Below are positions 43,856 to 56,225 of a DNA stretch of 64,000 nucleotides, piece after piece. The translations under genes and the position numbers were made by a program. Position 1 is the stretch's first letter. Each line of letters starts with the position of its first letter. The DNA comes from Deltaproteobacteria bacterium (GTDB lineage Bacteria; Myxococcota_A; UBA796; UBA2385): assembly GCA_018401435.1 (NCBI GenBank), contig JAGYJW010000009.1, positions 112,716 through 176,715 of the forward strand, read 5' to 3'. The notes under the pieces are model-generated. The model did no database searches and had not been told where the DNA came from. It saw only the letters and a list, made by a program, of their open reading frames with translations.

Positions 43856-45723
43856 TCACCGCAGCTCAACCTGCAGGCCGAGATCGGGGACGCGGCGGTC
43901 GGCGCTCCAGGTTGCGCCCAAGCGAGCGGACAAGCAGTCACAGGCCGAGCGCCAACCCAGCCGGGCCTGCTGGCTGAGGCTGTCGCGGTCCTGCAGGTCG
44001 AAGAGCCCCCGATAGCCCAGCTCCCATCCCGAGAGGGGCCCGGGCAGCTGCCAGCCCAGCTCGGGGCCGCCTTGCAGCAGCGCCCCCCGATGCTGGAGGC
44101 GAAGGCCCAGGCGATGCAGCCCGTCGCGCCAGGCCACCGCCCCCCCTTGCAGGTGAGCATCGGCCTGGGCGCGGGCCTCAAAGGCGCCCAGCCGCAGGCG
44201 CGCGTTGCCAGAGGGGTCCCAGCCCTGCGGACCCAATGGAGCGCGCAGGGCAGCGCTGAAAGGCACGCCTTGGGCGCCCACCAGCCGGCTGGTCCAGGTG
44301 GGGCCAAGCTGCCAGTCTGGCGTCGGGGCCTCGCCCGGCAGGCGGATGTCCACCGGCCCCTGGTCCCGCGCGAGGCCCGCCAGCAGCCCCACGGCGGCGA
44401 GGTGCCGCATTCCGCCCACATCGCCCCACAGATCGAGCAGGGCCTGGCCTTGCAGGCGCCCTTCCAGCCAGGTGGCCTGCTCGGGATGTTGAAGCAGCCG
44501 GCCGCCGGCCTGGGCGACCCAGCGGCTGGGGCCGAGGCTGTGGCCCAGCACCGCGTCTCCCCGTCCATAGATGCGCGGCTGCGGGTCGGCCACCGCGAGT
44601 CCCCAGCCGCCCACCCCAGGCTGTCCAGGCGCAGCGCCCCCGACAGCGCTGCGGGCCCCAGGCGCCGCCCGCCGTCGGCCAGCACCACCGACAGGGCCCT
44701 CCCCTGCAAGGCCTGCCCCTGAAGGGTCTGGTAGCGGTCGGTCTCGACCCGCAGCGGACCCGCACCCACCCGCGCCCGGGACTCGACCCAAGGTGCGGCG
44801 CGGTCCAGGTAGTCGTCGCCATAGTCCGCGATCACGCCGGCATCGCTCAACCAGGCCCCCGACGCGGCGCTGCTCAAGGGGCCCAGGTTGAAGGCCTCCT
44901 GCAGGCCCACCTGGCCGCGGGCCCTCTCCAGAATGCGGTCATAGCCGCCAAAGCCGGCAACTTCGACGCCCTGATCCGGGCGCAGGGCCAGCCGGGCCTG
45001 CCCCGACGCCCGCAGGCCCCGGCGCTGGCGCCACTCGGGCTCCACCCAGAGATCGGCCGAAGAGCCCAAGCTGAGCTGGGCGGGCTGGGCCAGGATCAGC
45101 CCGTCGCGGCCCCATCCGGCCCGGGGCACCAGCAGGCCGCTGCGCCGATCGGTCAGGGGCAGGGTCCCCCGGGGCAGGGGGAGGACCCGCCGGTCGCAGA
45201 CGCGGATCCAGCCGCCAGAGAAGCGCAGCTGATCGTCGAGGATCAGCTCCACCGTGCGGGCTTCGACGCTCCATGGACCCGGAGTGCAGCTGCACCAGGA
45301 CAGAAAGGCCTGCTCGGCGCTGAGGGTCCCATCGGCGAGGCGGGTGACCCGGTCTGCGGTGACCAGCAGCCCGCCTGCGTCCAGGCGCCCGTTGTAGGCC
45401 ACGGCCGTGCCCTGGTCGAGGTCGACGACAGCGCGCTCAAAGGCAAGGTCGCCCTCGTCGGCATCGCAGGAGCCCCGCTCCAGGGTCAGGCGCCCCGTGG
45501 CGCGGTCCTGCTCCAGGCGCTCGGCGATGCAGCGCTGGCCGCGCATGGCCAGCACCACCTGCCCTTCGGCCCGCACCCGGTCGCCCTCGACCGTGACCCG
45601 CTCGGCCGTCACCTGCAGGCTGCCGCTGGCTTCATCCGGCGACCCGGGGACGGCCTCAACCGGGGATGACACAGCCAAGGCCAGCGCGCACAGCAGCAGG
45701 CGGACGGGCCCGCTGCCCGCCAT
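43856..45723 (-). CDS. LptD-like LPS-assembly outer-membrane protein, one frameshift
   Basis: A protein of about 620 residues with a signal peptide (VRLLLCALALAVSSPVEA). An OstA/LptA-like jellyroll follows (LQVTAERVTVEGDRVRAEGQ, AVVDLDQGTAVAYNGRLDAG), with the Cys pair in AFLSWCSCTPGPWSVEA and RVLPLPRGTLPLTDRRSGLL, which fits the LptD region where the jellyroll joins the barrel. The barrel strands occupy the C-terminal half and end QVELR. A missing G in GGGG near 44605-44615 splits the frame. LptD inserts LPS into the outer leaflet. It lies directly after folC. Confidence 0.75.
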
Positions 45724-45725
45724 CT

Positions 45726-46999
45726 TCAGAGGCCCACGAGGTCCCGAACCGCGCCGGCCAGGAAGACCGACCCAGCCACGACGACCTCGTCCCGACCGTT
45801 GCGGGCCAGGGGCAGGGCCTGTTCGATGGGGCCCGCCGGCAGCACCGGCACATCCACCCCGACGATCTGCCCGGCCAGATCCCCCGCGGACAAGGCGCGG
45901 GGGTGGCTGCAGTGGGTGGTGAGCACGCGGTCGAAGAGGGGGGCCAGGGCGACCACGAGGGTGCGGGCGTCCTTGTCGGCGGACATGCCCAGCAGCAGGG
46001 TGCGCTTCTGGCCCTCGGCCGGGGGATGTTCGCGCAGCCAGGTCGCGAGGCGCGCGGCGCCCTCGGGGTTGTGGGCGCAGTCGATGAGCAGGTCGGGGGC
46101 GAGGCGCTCCAGGCGCCCGGGGTGCCGGGCGGCGGCCAGCCCCAGGCGGGCGGCGTCGGGGCTGGGGGTCAGCACCCCACCTGCGACGCAGAGGGCGGCC
46201 AGGGCCACCGCGGCGTTCTCTTGCTGGTGATCGCCGGCCAGGGGCACCAGCAGGTCGGGGTAGACCTGCTCGCCAAAGACCACCCCCACCCGGCCGTCGC
46301 GCTCCTGGCGCAGGCGGAAGTCCTTGCCCAGCTCGTAGAGGGGGGCGTCTCTTTCGGCGGCAATGGACCGCCCCCCCCGCAGGGCCGCCGGCGGCAGCGC
46401 GCCCACCACCACCGGCCGCTCGACCTTGATGATGCCCGCCTTCTCGGCCGCGATGCTGGCCAGATCGGGCCCCAGCTGCTCGGTGTGATCGATGCCCACG
46501 CTGGTGATGGCGCAGACCCGTGGGCGCACCACATTGGTGGCGTCCAGCCGGCCCCCCAGGCCCACCTCCACCACCGCCACATCCACCCGCGCCCGGGCGA
46601 AGCTGAGGAAGGCCGCAGCCGTCATCAGCTCGAAGTAGGTCAAGGCGGCTTCGGCCGCGATCTCGCCGGCCAAGGCCTCTTGCACCCAGGCGCGGCGAGC
46701 GGTGTCCAGCTCGGCCAGCACCGCGTTCAGCCCCGCGTCGCTGATCTCCTGCCCGTCAATCTGGATGCGCTCGTTCACCCGCTGCAGGTGGGGAGACAGG
46801 TACTCGCCCACCCGCAGGCCCTGGGCCCGCAGCAAGGCCGCCGTCATGCGCACCACGCTGCCTTTGCCGTTGGTGCCGGCCACGTGCACGACCGGGTAGC
46901 CCAAGTGGGGATCCCCCAACCAGGACAGGAAGCCCGCCATGCGCTCGAGCCCCAGGCGGACCCCGAAACGCGCGAGATCGCCCAGCAAGGGGTGGGTGA

Positions 47000-47003
<4 letters not shown>
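45726..47003 (-). CDS. folC: Folylpolyglutamate synthase / dihydrofolate synthase
   Basis: A 425-residue Mur-ligase-type enzyme. VVHVAGTNGKGSVVRMTAAL is the P-loop. YLSPHLQRVNERIQIDG is the folate-binding loop. VAVVEVGLGGRLDATNVV, SVGIDHTEQLG and IAAEKAGIIKVERPVVVG are signature stretches. The C-terminal domain has LIDCAHNPEGAARLATWL. It adds glutamate to dihydropteroate or folates. The ATG at 47003 overlaps the accD stop as ATGA, and the lptD-like gene follows after 2 bases, so accD-folC-lptD is one operon. Confidence 0.95.
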
Positions 47004-47869
<866 letters not shown>

Positions 47870-47989
47870 GCGCACAACCTCGTCGAGGCGAAAGGTCCAG
47901 GGCCCATCTACCCCCGTTGGGGTCCCCTTGTCCTGCCCGAGGGGGCGGGTGGCCACCGTCCCCGATAGTTGGGGTGCCTGAAGGGCCCG

Positions 47990-50037
47990 ATGCACCGCCT
48001 GCTCCTGCTCCCCATCGTCGCCGGCTGTCGCCCCCAGATCGAGGGGGGGGCCTTGGCGGATACGGCTGCACCCGAGGCCCTCGAGATCGTGCCTGGGCCG
48101 GACCATGTGGACTTTGGCGTGGTCTTCGTGGGGCAGACGGCCACGGGGGATTTCGGGCTGCGCAACCCAAGCCTGTCCCCCGCCAGCCTGCATTTCGCGT
48201 TGGAGGTCACCCGGCCCGAGGCCTTCTCGCTGGCGGTCCCCTCTGCCGTGATCGGCCCCGAAGACTTCGACACGATCGCGGTGCAGGTCCAGCCCACCGA
48301 GTGGGACGACTATAGCGGCCAGGTGGTGGTCACCGACGATTGGGACCGCGAGGTGGCGCGGGTGGGCCTGACCGTGCGCGTGCGCCTGGACGAAGACGGC
48401 GACGGCTTCGGGTCGGACCGCTATGCCGGCGACGACTGCGACGACCAGGACCCGGAGGTGCACCCCGGCGCCGAAGAGACCTGGTATGACGGGCGCGATC
48501 AGGATTGCCTGGGCGACAGCGACTATGACGCCGACGCCGATGGTTTCGACGCGGCGGACTGGGGCGGCGGCGACTGCGACGACGCCGACGCCACGGTGCA
48601 CCCCCGCGCCGACGATCCGCCCTATGACGGCATCGATCAGGACTGTGCCGGCGACGACGACGATGACGCCGACGGCGATGGCTTTGCTGCGGCCGAAGCC
48701 GGGGGTGCTGACTGCGACGACCTGGACCCGGCCATCCACCCCGGGCCCGGCGGCTGGGGCTGCCAGACCGGCGATCTGTCCGCCGGTGACCGCGGCTTCG
48801 TCGTGCAAGGCGCGCGGTCCAGCCGCGCCGGAGCCGCCCTGCGATCGGCCCGGGGGCTGCTGGGGTCGGCCGAGTCCGACCTGCTGATCGGCGCGCCGGG
48901 CGAGGGCCTGGACCCGGGCCGGATCTGGCTGCTGAGCGCGCCGTTGACCGGCGCCCTCGACCTCGACGCCGAGGGCCTGGAGGTCGCCCGCGGAGAGGCC
49001 GGGGACCGGCTGGGCGCGGCGCTCAGCACCGCCACCCTGCGCGGCGACCCAGCCCGACCTGGTCGCGGGCGCCCCCGGCCGGGCAGCGGGGGATGGCGGC
49101 GTGCTGATCGTGCAGGGCCCCCTGGGCAGCGCCGGCAGCCGGCCCGAGCGCTTCTTGAGCGGCCGAGGGGGGGCAGGCGCGCGACTCGCCACCGGTGATC
49201 TCGACGGAGATGGGCTTGCAGACCTCATTGTCGGGCGCCAGACCGCAGCGCCGGCGCGGGGGGTCTGCACTGGATCCCCGCCAGCGATCTGGCCGCCACC
49301 AGCGGCGATCTGCCCCTATCCGACCTGGGGGAGGCCCTGCTGGGCCAGCCCGGCGACCAGGCCGCCTTTGCGCTGACCATCGGTGATCTCAACCGCGACG
49401 GCTATGGGGACCTGGTGGTGGGGGCCCCAGGCGCCCGCCCCCTGACCGACCGCGCGGCCGGGGCCGTCTATGTGCTGTCGGGCGGCTGGCGCGCTTCGGC
49501 GGGCGACCTGGCCGAGCCGCCAGCGCCGCGCTGCTGAGCGAGGATGACGCGGGCCCGACCGGCCTGGGCGCCAGCCTGGCGAGCCCCAGCGACCTGGACG
49601 GCGACGGCTGGCGGGACCTGGTCGTCAGCACCCCCCAGGGGTTGGTGCTGCAGATCCCCGGCCCCATCGCGGGTGCGATGGACAGCGGCGCCAGCCCCCG
49701 GTGGCTGCGCACCGATCCCGCCGACCCGAGCGCTGGGGTGGCTCCTTCCATGGCGGACCTCAGCGGGGCGGGGACCCAAGACCTCCTGCTCTGCGGCACG
49801 GCCGAGGTGGAAGGCCAAGGCGCCGCCTGGCTGCTGCCCGCCCTCGGGCCCGGCATGGACCTGCGGGATGGCATCCCCACCACCGGCATGACCCGCTTCT
49901 GGGCGTCGGGCACCGGCGCGCTGGTCTGTGCGGGCGGCTCCGATTGGACGGGCGACGCACACCCCGATCTCGCCCTGGGTCAGCCCGAGGCGGACCGGAT
50001 CACCCTGGTGCCCGGGCCCCACCCCCAGAGCCCCTGA
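47990..50037 (+). CDS. Surface lipoprotein with MopE-type Asp/Cys repeats and FG-GAP-like repeats, three frameshifts
   Basis: Starts at ATG 47990 with MHRLLLLPIVAGCRPQ, a lipoprotein signal (Cys 13). An Ig-like/ASPM-type domain follows (about 35-135: VDFGVVFVGQTATGDFGLRN). Then come three metal-binding repeats of the MopE type (DDCDDQDPEVHPGAEETWYD, GRDQDCLGD; GGDCDDADATVHP; GADCDDLDPAIHP). The C-terminal half has FG-GAP/integrin-like repeats (LLIGAPGEGLDPGRIWLLS, GDLDGDGLADLIVG, IGDLNRDGYGDLVVGAPGA, SDLDGDGWRDLVVS), which bind calcium and form a beta propeller. One-base shifts near 49050, 49258 and 49525 split the frame. Such proteins are common on myxobacterial surfaces; no specific role is known. 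Confidence 0.75.
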
Positions 50038-50083
50038 AGCGCCGGGCGCCCCGGAAGGGCGCCCCACCGACTACCCTGCCCCG

Positions 50084-51517
50084 ATGGAGGCCCCGCTGAC
50101 CCAGCCCACCCGACGCACCGTCCTGCGCGGCATCGCCGCCACCGGCCTGATGGCCGCCCTGGGGTCCGTGGCCCGCGCCAAGGGCCGCCATCCAAACATC
50201 CTCTTCGTGTCCTTTGACGACATGAACGATTGGGCGGGACTGCTGGGCGGGCACCCAGCCGCGCGCACCCCCAATATCGACGCCTTGGCCCGTCGGGGGC
50301 TCTCCTTCGAGAATGCCCACTGCAGCGCCCCCATCTGCAATCCAAGCCGCACCAGCCTGCTCACGGGCCTGAGCCCCGCCACGACCGGAGTCTACGAAAA
50401 CAAGCAGCCCTGGCGCCGGGCGCTGCCCGGCGTGGTGTCCTTGCCCGCCCTCTTCCGGAAGCAGGGCTGGCACACCCTGAGCTGCGGCAAGGTCTTTCAC
50501 GAGGACGACAAGAAGGCCTGGGACGAGCTGGGTCCCGGCGCCTGCGAGCGCCCCCCCGATGGCGCCGGCAGCCGCCCGGCCCGCAAGACCGAGCACAATG
50601 TGGACGGCATCGTCTTTGGCCCCAGCCGCTCCAACCGGGACGCCGTCTTCTCGGACGCCCGGGTCGCCGACACCATCGCCGGCTGGCTGAAAAAGGACTA
50701 CCAGCGCCCCTTCTTCATGGGATGCGGCTTCTTCAAGCCCCACCTGTCCTGGGTGGTTCCCCAGCGCTACTTCGACCTCTACCCCTTGGAGCGCATCGGC
50801 AAGCCGCTGGGCCCCGACGCCCCTGACGACGATCTCTCGGATGTGCCCGAGGCGGGCCGCCGCATGGTCCGGCTCAAGACCCACCAGCGCATGGTGCGCA
50901 GCCACGACTGGAAGCTGGCGATGCAGGCCTACCTGGCCAGCTTGAGCTTCGCCGACGCCCAGCTGGGTCGGGTGCTGGATGCCCTGCGCGCCTCCCCCCA
51001 CGCCGGCGAGACCCTGATCTGCGTGTGGTCCGACCACGGCTGGGCCCTGGGCGAGAAGAGCCACTGGAAGAAGGGGGCCCTGTGGGAGGAGTGCACCCGC
51101 GTGCCCCTGGTCTTTGCCGGGCCCGGCGTGCCCAACGGCGCCCGCTGTGAACGGCCGGTCAGCCTGCTCGACCTCTACCCCACCTTTGTATCGCGCTTCG
51201 ACCTGGAGCCGCCGCCCCAGCAGCTTGAGGGCCACGACCTGTCGCCTCTTATTGAGAACCCCGATGCCAGCTGGGCTCACGCCGCTGTGAGCACCGAGGG
51301 GCGGGGCAACCACGCCGTGCGCACCCAGCGCTGGCGCTACATCCGCTATGCCGACGGCTCCGAAGAGCTCTACGACCACAACCAGGACCCCAACGAGTGG
51401 ACCAACCTGGCCCGGCGCTCGGATATGGACCCGATCATCAGCGAGCTGCGCGCCTTTCTGCCCACGCGCAACGCCGCCCCGGTGCCCACGGGGCCCCAGC
51501 GCTGCACCCCCGGCTGA
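50084..51517 (+). CDS. Tat-exported sulfatase (iduronate-2-sulfatase-like)
   Basis: A 477-residue type I sulfatase. The twin-arginine signal is TRRTVLRGIAATGLMAALGS. The N-terminal metal site is ILFVSFDDMNDW (D45, D46). The formylglycine cysteine is C85 in the CxPSR motif (SAPICNPSRTSLLTGLSP). HTLSCGKVFHEDD, FFMGCGFFKPHLSWVVPQRY and CVWSDHGWALGEKSHWKKG are typical of iduronate-2-sulfatase relatives. It hydrolyses sulfate esters of glycans outside the cytoplasm after maturation by a formylglycine-generating enzyme, which is not in the window. It stands alone on the plus strand. Confidence 0.92.
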   Translation: MEAPLTQPTRRTVLRGIAATGLMAALGSVARAKGRHPNILFVSFDDMNDWAGLLGGHPAARTPNIDALARRGLSFENAHCSAPICNPSRTSLLTGLSPATTGVYENKQPWRRALPGVVSLPALFRKQGWHTLSCGKVFHEDDKKAWDELGPGACERPPDGAGSRPARKTEHNVDGIVFGPSRSNRDAVFSDARVADTIAGWLKKDYQRPFFMGCGFFKPHLSWVVPQRYFDLYPLERIGKPLGPDAPDDDLSDVPEAGRRMVRLKTHQRMVRSHDWKLAMQAYLASLSFADAQLGRVLDALRASPHAGETLICVWSDHGWALGEKSHWKKGALWEECTRVPLVFAGPGVPNGARCERPVSLLDLYPTFVSRFDLEPPPQQLEGHDLSPLIENPDASWAHAAVSTEGRGNHAVRTQRWRYIRYADGSEELYDHNQDPNEWTNLARRSDMDPIISELRAFLPTRNAAPVPTGPQRCTPG

Positions 51518-51526
51518 GGGTCGCCT

Positions 51527-52638
51527 TCAAGCCGGTCGCCACAGGCCCTGGGCCATCAGGCCCTCCACCACGGCGCTGTGCACCTGAGGCCGCAGCGCCT
51601 TGAAGGCCGCCGTGCGGGGGCCGGTCTGGCCATCGGGCACCGCCCCGCCTTCGATCTCGGGATGCACCCGGTTGCTGAGAAAGGCCACCACCACGCGCTG
51701 CCTTGGGGCAACCCAGACCGAGCCCCCGGTAAAGCCCAGGTGGCCCACCCCATCCAGGGGCCAGCGCGGCCCGGCAGAGGAGGCGCCCGGGCTCACGCCA
51801 TCAAAGCCCAGGCGGTGGCTGCCGGGCCCCTGCCAGGTCCAAGCCTCTGCCACCGCGGCCGGGTCCAGCCCCCCCTTGGCCCCGTGAGAGCTGTCCAGCA
51901 GCCAGCTCACCAGGCGTGCCACCTCGGTCGCGCATCCAAAGAGCCCGGCGTGAGCGGCGATCCCCCCCATGGCCGCCGCGTTGAGATCGTGCACCTCACC
52001 GACAATCACGCGGCACCGATGCGGACAGTCTTCCGTCGCGGCCGCCCCCGGCCAGCCCCAGCGCAGATCGGCGCCGGAGGGCGCGCGCACATGGCGCTCC
52101 CACAGGCGATCCAGGCGGTCACCCCCCGCCGCTTCGATCAGGGCGCCCAGGGTGAGGAAGCCCAGGTCCGAGTAGCGGTGCTGGGCGCCGGGCGGGCTCA
52201 ACAGGGCCGCGCGCCGGGCCTCCTGGTGCACCCGCTCCCGCGCGGCGGCGCCGCCCCAGGCCAGGCCCGCGGCCTCCACCGCCCGATATAGCGGGGCCCA
52301 GCAGGCAGGCCGCTGCTGTGATCCAGCAGCTGGCGGGCGCTCACGCCGACCGGCGCATCGGGCAGCCAGCGGGTCACGGGCGCGTCCAGGTCCAGCAGCC
52401 CGCGTCCCACCAGGGCCAGGGCCAGCGGCGTCGTACAGAGCACCTTGGTGAGGCTGGCGAGATCGTAGGGCTGATGCGGCCTCACGGGCCGTGAGCAGGG
52501 CCGCAGCTCCGCCTGCCCCTCCTCCAGCAGCAGCTGCTCCCCTCCCCTCACCCACAGGCTCAGCCCGAAGCCCGGCGGCTGCCCCGCGGCGACCGCATCG
52601 CGCAGCAGCGCCCGCAGCGGGGCCCAGGGATCAGGCAT
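51527..52638 (-). CDS. Beta-lactamase-fold serine hydrolase (class C/esterase type), one frameshift
   Basis: Starts at ATG 52638 ([20 protein letters not shown]). The SxxK motif is in YDLASLTKVLCTTPLALALV (SLTK), the Tyr motif is probably YSDLGFLTLGALIEAAGG, and a late GFTGGSVWVAPRQRVVVAFL strand replaces KTG. A one-base shift near 52300, in the stretch after ARQLLDHSSGLPA, splits the frame. No signal peptide is seen, so it may act in the cytoplasm. It overlaps the LD-carboxypeptidase stop by 8 bases. This pairing suggests muropeptide recycling, as these folds often hydrolyse peptidoglycan peptides or esters. Confidence 0.75.
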
Positions 52639-53518
52639 CGGAGCGGGCCTGCAGGCGCATCCCGGCACCCCACACAAAGGGGTGGTTGATCGCCCCATGG
52701 CCAAAGGGCAGATCGGCAAGGACGGGCACATCCAGCGGCGCGAGCAGCTCGGCCAACAGCGCGTGCAGATCCCAGCCGGGCGGCCCCTTGGGACCCGCGG
52801 GGGGCTCACAGCCGACGAATTGGCCGAGGCCCACCGCCACGATGCCCCGAAGCTGCCCCGAAGCCTGAAGCTGAAAGAGCAGGCGGTCGATCTTGTAGGG
52901 GGCCTCGCCGATGTCTTCGAGCAGCAGGATGCAGCCCCGGGCGTCCAGCTGCCAGGGGCTGCCCGCGAGGCTGGCCAGCACGCAGAGGTTGCCGCCCACG
53001 ACGGGCGCCTGCACGGGGCGGCGCGGACCCACGAGGTGGCGGCCGGTCCAGGTGCCGGAGGCGCCCTGGGACAACAGGTGAAAGAGGGCATCGACGCTGG
53101 CGTCATCGGGCATGCCAACCAGGGAGTGCAAGACCGGGGCGTGCACCGCCCGGCCGCGACCCCGGGCCCGCAGGCCGCAGAAGAGCGCGGTGGCATCCGA
53201 GAATCCGAAGACGGGGCGATCCACCGCGACGCGGTCCCAGTCGAGGTGCTCCAACAGGCGGCCGGTGCCCGATCCCCCGCGGGCAAACCAGACGGCGTCC
53301 ACATCCGGGCTGCTCAGCGCCCAATTGAGGTCCGCGGCTCGCTCGGCCACCGTACCGGCGCTGTAGCGGTGAAGGCAGGACAGGTTGGGCGCCCGCACTG
53401 GCTGATAGCCCCACTCCCGCAGCCGCTGCTCACCCAGCGCCAGGCCGGCCTCGTTGAAGGCGTGAGCGGGCGCGACGACGGCGATCCGTGCGCCATGGGC
53501 CAGCAGGGGTTGCGACAT
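52631..53518 (-). CDS. LD-carboxypeptidase (S66, LdcA/MccF family)
   Basis: A 295-residue enzyme starting [39 protein letters not shown] corresponds to the family GRGGYG loop. The nucleophile is S107 in [29 protein letters not shown] has the catalytic Glu and [20 protein letters not shown] the His. LdcA removes the terminal D-Ala from cytoplasmic muropeptide tetrapeptides; MccF relatives cleave microcin C. It is translationally coupled with the serine hydrolase and divergent from the lipoprotein gene. Confidence 0.9.
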   Translation of the reverse strand: MSQPLLAHGARIAVVAPAHAFNEAGLALGEQRLREWGYQPVRAPNLSCLHRYSAGTVAERAADLNWALSSPDVDAVWFARGGSGTGRLLEHLDWDRVAVDRPVFGFSDATALFCGLRARGRGRAVHAPVLHSLVGMPDDASVDALFHLLSQGASGTWTGRHLVGPRRPVQAPVVGGNLCVLASLAGSPWQLDARGCILLLEDIGEAPYKIDRLLFQLQASGQLRGIVAVGLGQFVGCEPPAGPKGPPGWDLHALLAELLAPLDVPVLADLPFGHGAINHPFVWGAGMRLQARSDA

Positions 53519-53591
53519 GGGCCCTCCCAGGATGCGGTGCCCTCCCCTATCCGGCAGCACCGCCGGCACCGCCATCGGATAGGCGGGCTGC

Positions 53592-54454
53592 ATGCGCTGT
53601 TGCTGCTCACCCTGCTCGCCCTGCTCGCCCTGCTCGCCTGCTCGGCCCCCGACGTGAACGAGGCCCCCGACCGGGGCCTGTCCCCGTCCCCGGCCGAGCT
53701 GGATCGCGAGGCCCGGGCGCGCGGGAGGGGCCGCCCCGCCGGCCCCAACCGGCGCGGACACGATCGCCGACGCAATCGTCGAGAATGAGCCAACCGACTC
53801 CATTCCCACGGATGTCGCACCAGGGGCCCCGACCGATGCCGATGCCGCGGCCGAGGCCACGCCAGCCCCGCGCAGCCGCCGGCCCCCTTGTTGCTGTCCA
53901 CGCCCCCGCGGCGCTGGCCCGCTGCCCCCTTCAGCGCCTGGACCACCGCTCCCGCCACCCTCAAGGGCCCGGATGGCCGCACCCTGGCCCGCGTGGACCG
54001 GCTGGGGGTGCGGGTCGAGGTGCTCGCCGTGGACGACTCCGGCAGCCCCCGCGTGCGCTGCAGCGGCTGCAGCGGCGCCGCCCAGGGACTGGAGGGCCAG
54101 CTGGACCCGCCCCAGCTTCGGGCCGCGAAGGCGCCGGGCGGCGGCGGCGACGCCTTGGACGCCGTGGTGGCCTTTCGGGCGGCCTGGGCCGGCGGCAAGG
54201 AGCTGCCCGAAGGCGCGACCAACGCCGCCCTCTGCGCCTTGGTAGATCACGGCTTCAGCCCCAGCGCCGATGGCAGCGCCGCGCGCTGGGATCATGGCGG
54301 CGGCCGCATCGACCTCAGCTGGAATGGCGAACGCTGGGACATGGCGCCCGTGCTCGCCCCCACGGAGAGCGCGGGCTGGAGCTGCCGCGCCGATGGCAGC
54401 CCCCCCGACAGCCCGCCCCAGAACCCGCCGGCGACGGCACCGGAGTCCCCGTGA
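53592..54454 (+). CDS. Predicted lipoprotein with Pro/Ala linker, frameshifted
   Basis: With a one-base correction just after ATG 53592 the protein starts [20 protein letters not shown], a lipoprotein signal encoded by four near-perfect 9-bp tandem units (CTGCTCRCC, 53603-53638). A linker follows ([20 protein letters not shown], then Ala/Pro/Thr-rich sequence). A C-terminal domain has [59 protein letters not shown] and two Cys pairs. At least two further shifts are likely near 53725 and 53860. The GTGA overlap with the metallo-beta-lactamase-fold gene shows coupling. No family is recognised. Confidence 0.5.
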
Positions 54455-55350
54455 AGCGCTTCTTGCACTCCATCGAAGGCAACAGCCAGAAGCTCGATGG
54501 GGGCGCCATGTTCGGCAATGCCCCCAAGGCCTTGTGGGAGCGCTGGACGGCGCCGGACGAGCGCAACCGCATCGATCTGGCCTGCCGCTGCCTGCTGGTG
54601 CGCGAAGAGCCCGAGGCCGACAAGGGCGAGTCCGGCACGGTGCGCCGCATCCTCTTCGAGGCGGGCATCGGGGCCTTCTTCGAGCCCAAGATGAAGGACC
54701 GCTTCGGCGTGGTCGAGACCGAGCATGTCCTGCTGCGCAACCTCGCGCGCATCGGCCTCAGCCACGCCGACATCGACGTGGTGGTGCTCAGCCACCTGCA
54801 CTTCGACCATGCCGGCGGCCTGCTCACCGCCTGGGCCGCGGGCAGCGCCCGCGAGCTGCTCTTTCCCAACGCCACCTTCGTGGTGAGCGAGGCCGCCTGG
54901 CAGCGGGCGCTGCAGCCCCATGCCCGCGACGCCGCCAGCTTCATCCCCGAGCTGCAGGTGCTGCTGGAGGCCAGCGGCCGCCTGGAGCGCGTGGCGCCGG
55001 GCGGCTTCAGCCAGACCCTCGGCCCGGCCTACCCCCTGCACTTCTCCGATGGCCACACGCCCGGCCTGATGCTGGCCGAGATCCCCGGCCAGCTGGGGCC
55101 CCTGGTCTATGCCGGCGACCTGGTGCCCGGGCGCGCCTGGGTGCACCGCTCCATCACCATGGGCTATGACCGCTACCCCGAGCTGCTGATCGACGAAAAA
55201 GAGGCGCTGATCGATGATCTCGCCCGTCGAAACGGCCGGCTCTTCTTCACCCACGACCCCGAATGCGCGATGGCGCGGGTGACGGTGGATGAGCGTGGGC
55301 GCTTTGGCAGCGTGGGCGACCGGGCCTCAGTGGACGGTGAAGCCGCCTGA
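54451..55350 (+). CDS. Metallo-beta-lactamase-fold hydrolase
   Basis: A 299-residue protein starting at GTG 54451 (GGAG upstream), overlapping the lipoprotein stop as GTGA. The zinc motif is HLHFDH (H115, H117, D119, H120) in [16 protein letters not shown] later His lies in [16 protein letters not shown], an Asp in [13 protein letters not shown] and a final His in [14 protein letters not shown]. The long loop around [20 protein letters not shown] and the layout resemble lactonase or quorum-quenching-type enzymes, but the substrate is not determined. No signal peptide. It ends inside the convergent TPR gene (24-bp overlap). Confidence 0.86.
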   Translation: MKRFLHSIEGNSQKLDGGAMFGNAPKALWERWTAPDERNRIDLACRCLLVREEPEADKGESGTVRRILFEAGIGAFFEPKMKDRFGVVETEHVLLRNLARIGLSHADIDVVVLSHLHFDHAGGLLTAWAAGSARELLFPNATFVVSEAAWQRALQPHARDAASFIPELQVLLEASGRLERVAPGGFSQTLGPAYPLHFSDGHTPGLMLAEIPGQLGPLVYAGDLVPGRAWVHRSITMGYDRYPELLIDEKEALIDDLARRNGRLFFTHDPECAMARVTVDERGRFGSVGDRASVDGEAA

Positions 55351-56224
55351 AGCCACCACCACCTCGGCCCAGCCGGCCTCGCCCCAGTCGGCCCGAAGCG
55401 CGTGGAGCAAATCCTCGAAAATGCGCCCGGCACCTTCACCTTCGAGGGACTCCAAGGAGCGCAGGGCGCGCCCGACCGCCTGCACCAGGGCCAGGCGGTC
55501 GCCCTGGCGGCCCGCCAGCCGACAGAGGGACCAGGCCGCCTGCTTGTAGAGGGCGGCGTCGATGGCCTGCACCGCGAAGGCCCGGGCCCGCTCGGCCGCC
55601 AGCCGCGCCAGGTCGATGTGGCCGTTGAGTTCGAGGCCCGTGGCGATGAGCAGGTGGCCGGCGGCCTGGTCGGCGGCGGCGGGGTCTCGGCCAGCCAGGC
55701 CTGACATCGGCGGTGGCCGCGCTCGCGTCCCCGGCCTGGTAGGCCAGCCAGGCGATCTGCAGGCGGTTGGCGGCCTGGGCCAGGGCCTCGAGCTGCTGGA
55801 CCATGCCCCCATGAAGACGCGCTTGTCGTCGGGCAGGCCGGCGGGCAGCGCCGCGGACAAGGCAGCCAGCCGACCGGCCAGGCGGTGGGGGTCGGCCTGG
55901 GCGACGGCGACGCGGGCAGCCCCCAGCCGGGCGGCGGCATCGGGCCCGCCTTCTGCCAGACGGCCTGCAGCGCGCGATCTGCCCCTGCAGCCCCGGGTCG
56001 GGGCCGGCCTGGTCCTGCACCCGGCTCAGCCGCAGGTCGGCCTGGGCCCGGTCGCCCCGCAGCAGGGCCAGGCGGGCCCGGGCCAGGGACAGGCCCGCGG
56101 CCTGGTCGGCCTGTCCCACCGCGGCCAGGGCCTGCTCGGCCCGGGCGAGGTGTTGATCGGCCTCTTCGAAGCGCCCTTGCAGCAGGGCCTCGATGCCCAG
56201 CCGGGCGTGATCGGCCAGGGTCAT
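55327..56224 (-). CDS. TPR-like protein at the end of the giant-protein operon, frameshifted
   Basis: Starts at ATG 56224 with [40 protein letters not shown] and [20 protein letters not shown], clear tetratricopeptide-type helices. The later part, in other frames, gives [40 protein letters not shown] and [20 protein letters not shown] before TGA 55327. At least two shifts (near 55700 and 55930) are needed. It starts one base after the stop of the preceding gene, so it is the last member of the operon that begins with the 1,480-residue protein. It may be a chaperone or adaptor; this is a guess. Confidence 0.55.
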
Positions 56225-56225
56225 C

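Noticed and set aside
53603..53638. Four 9-bp tandem units (CTGCTCRCC)
   Set aside because: They encode the Leu-rich part of a lipoprotein signal peptide, so they are explained by coding and not treated as a separate repeat element.
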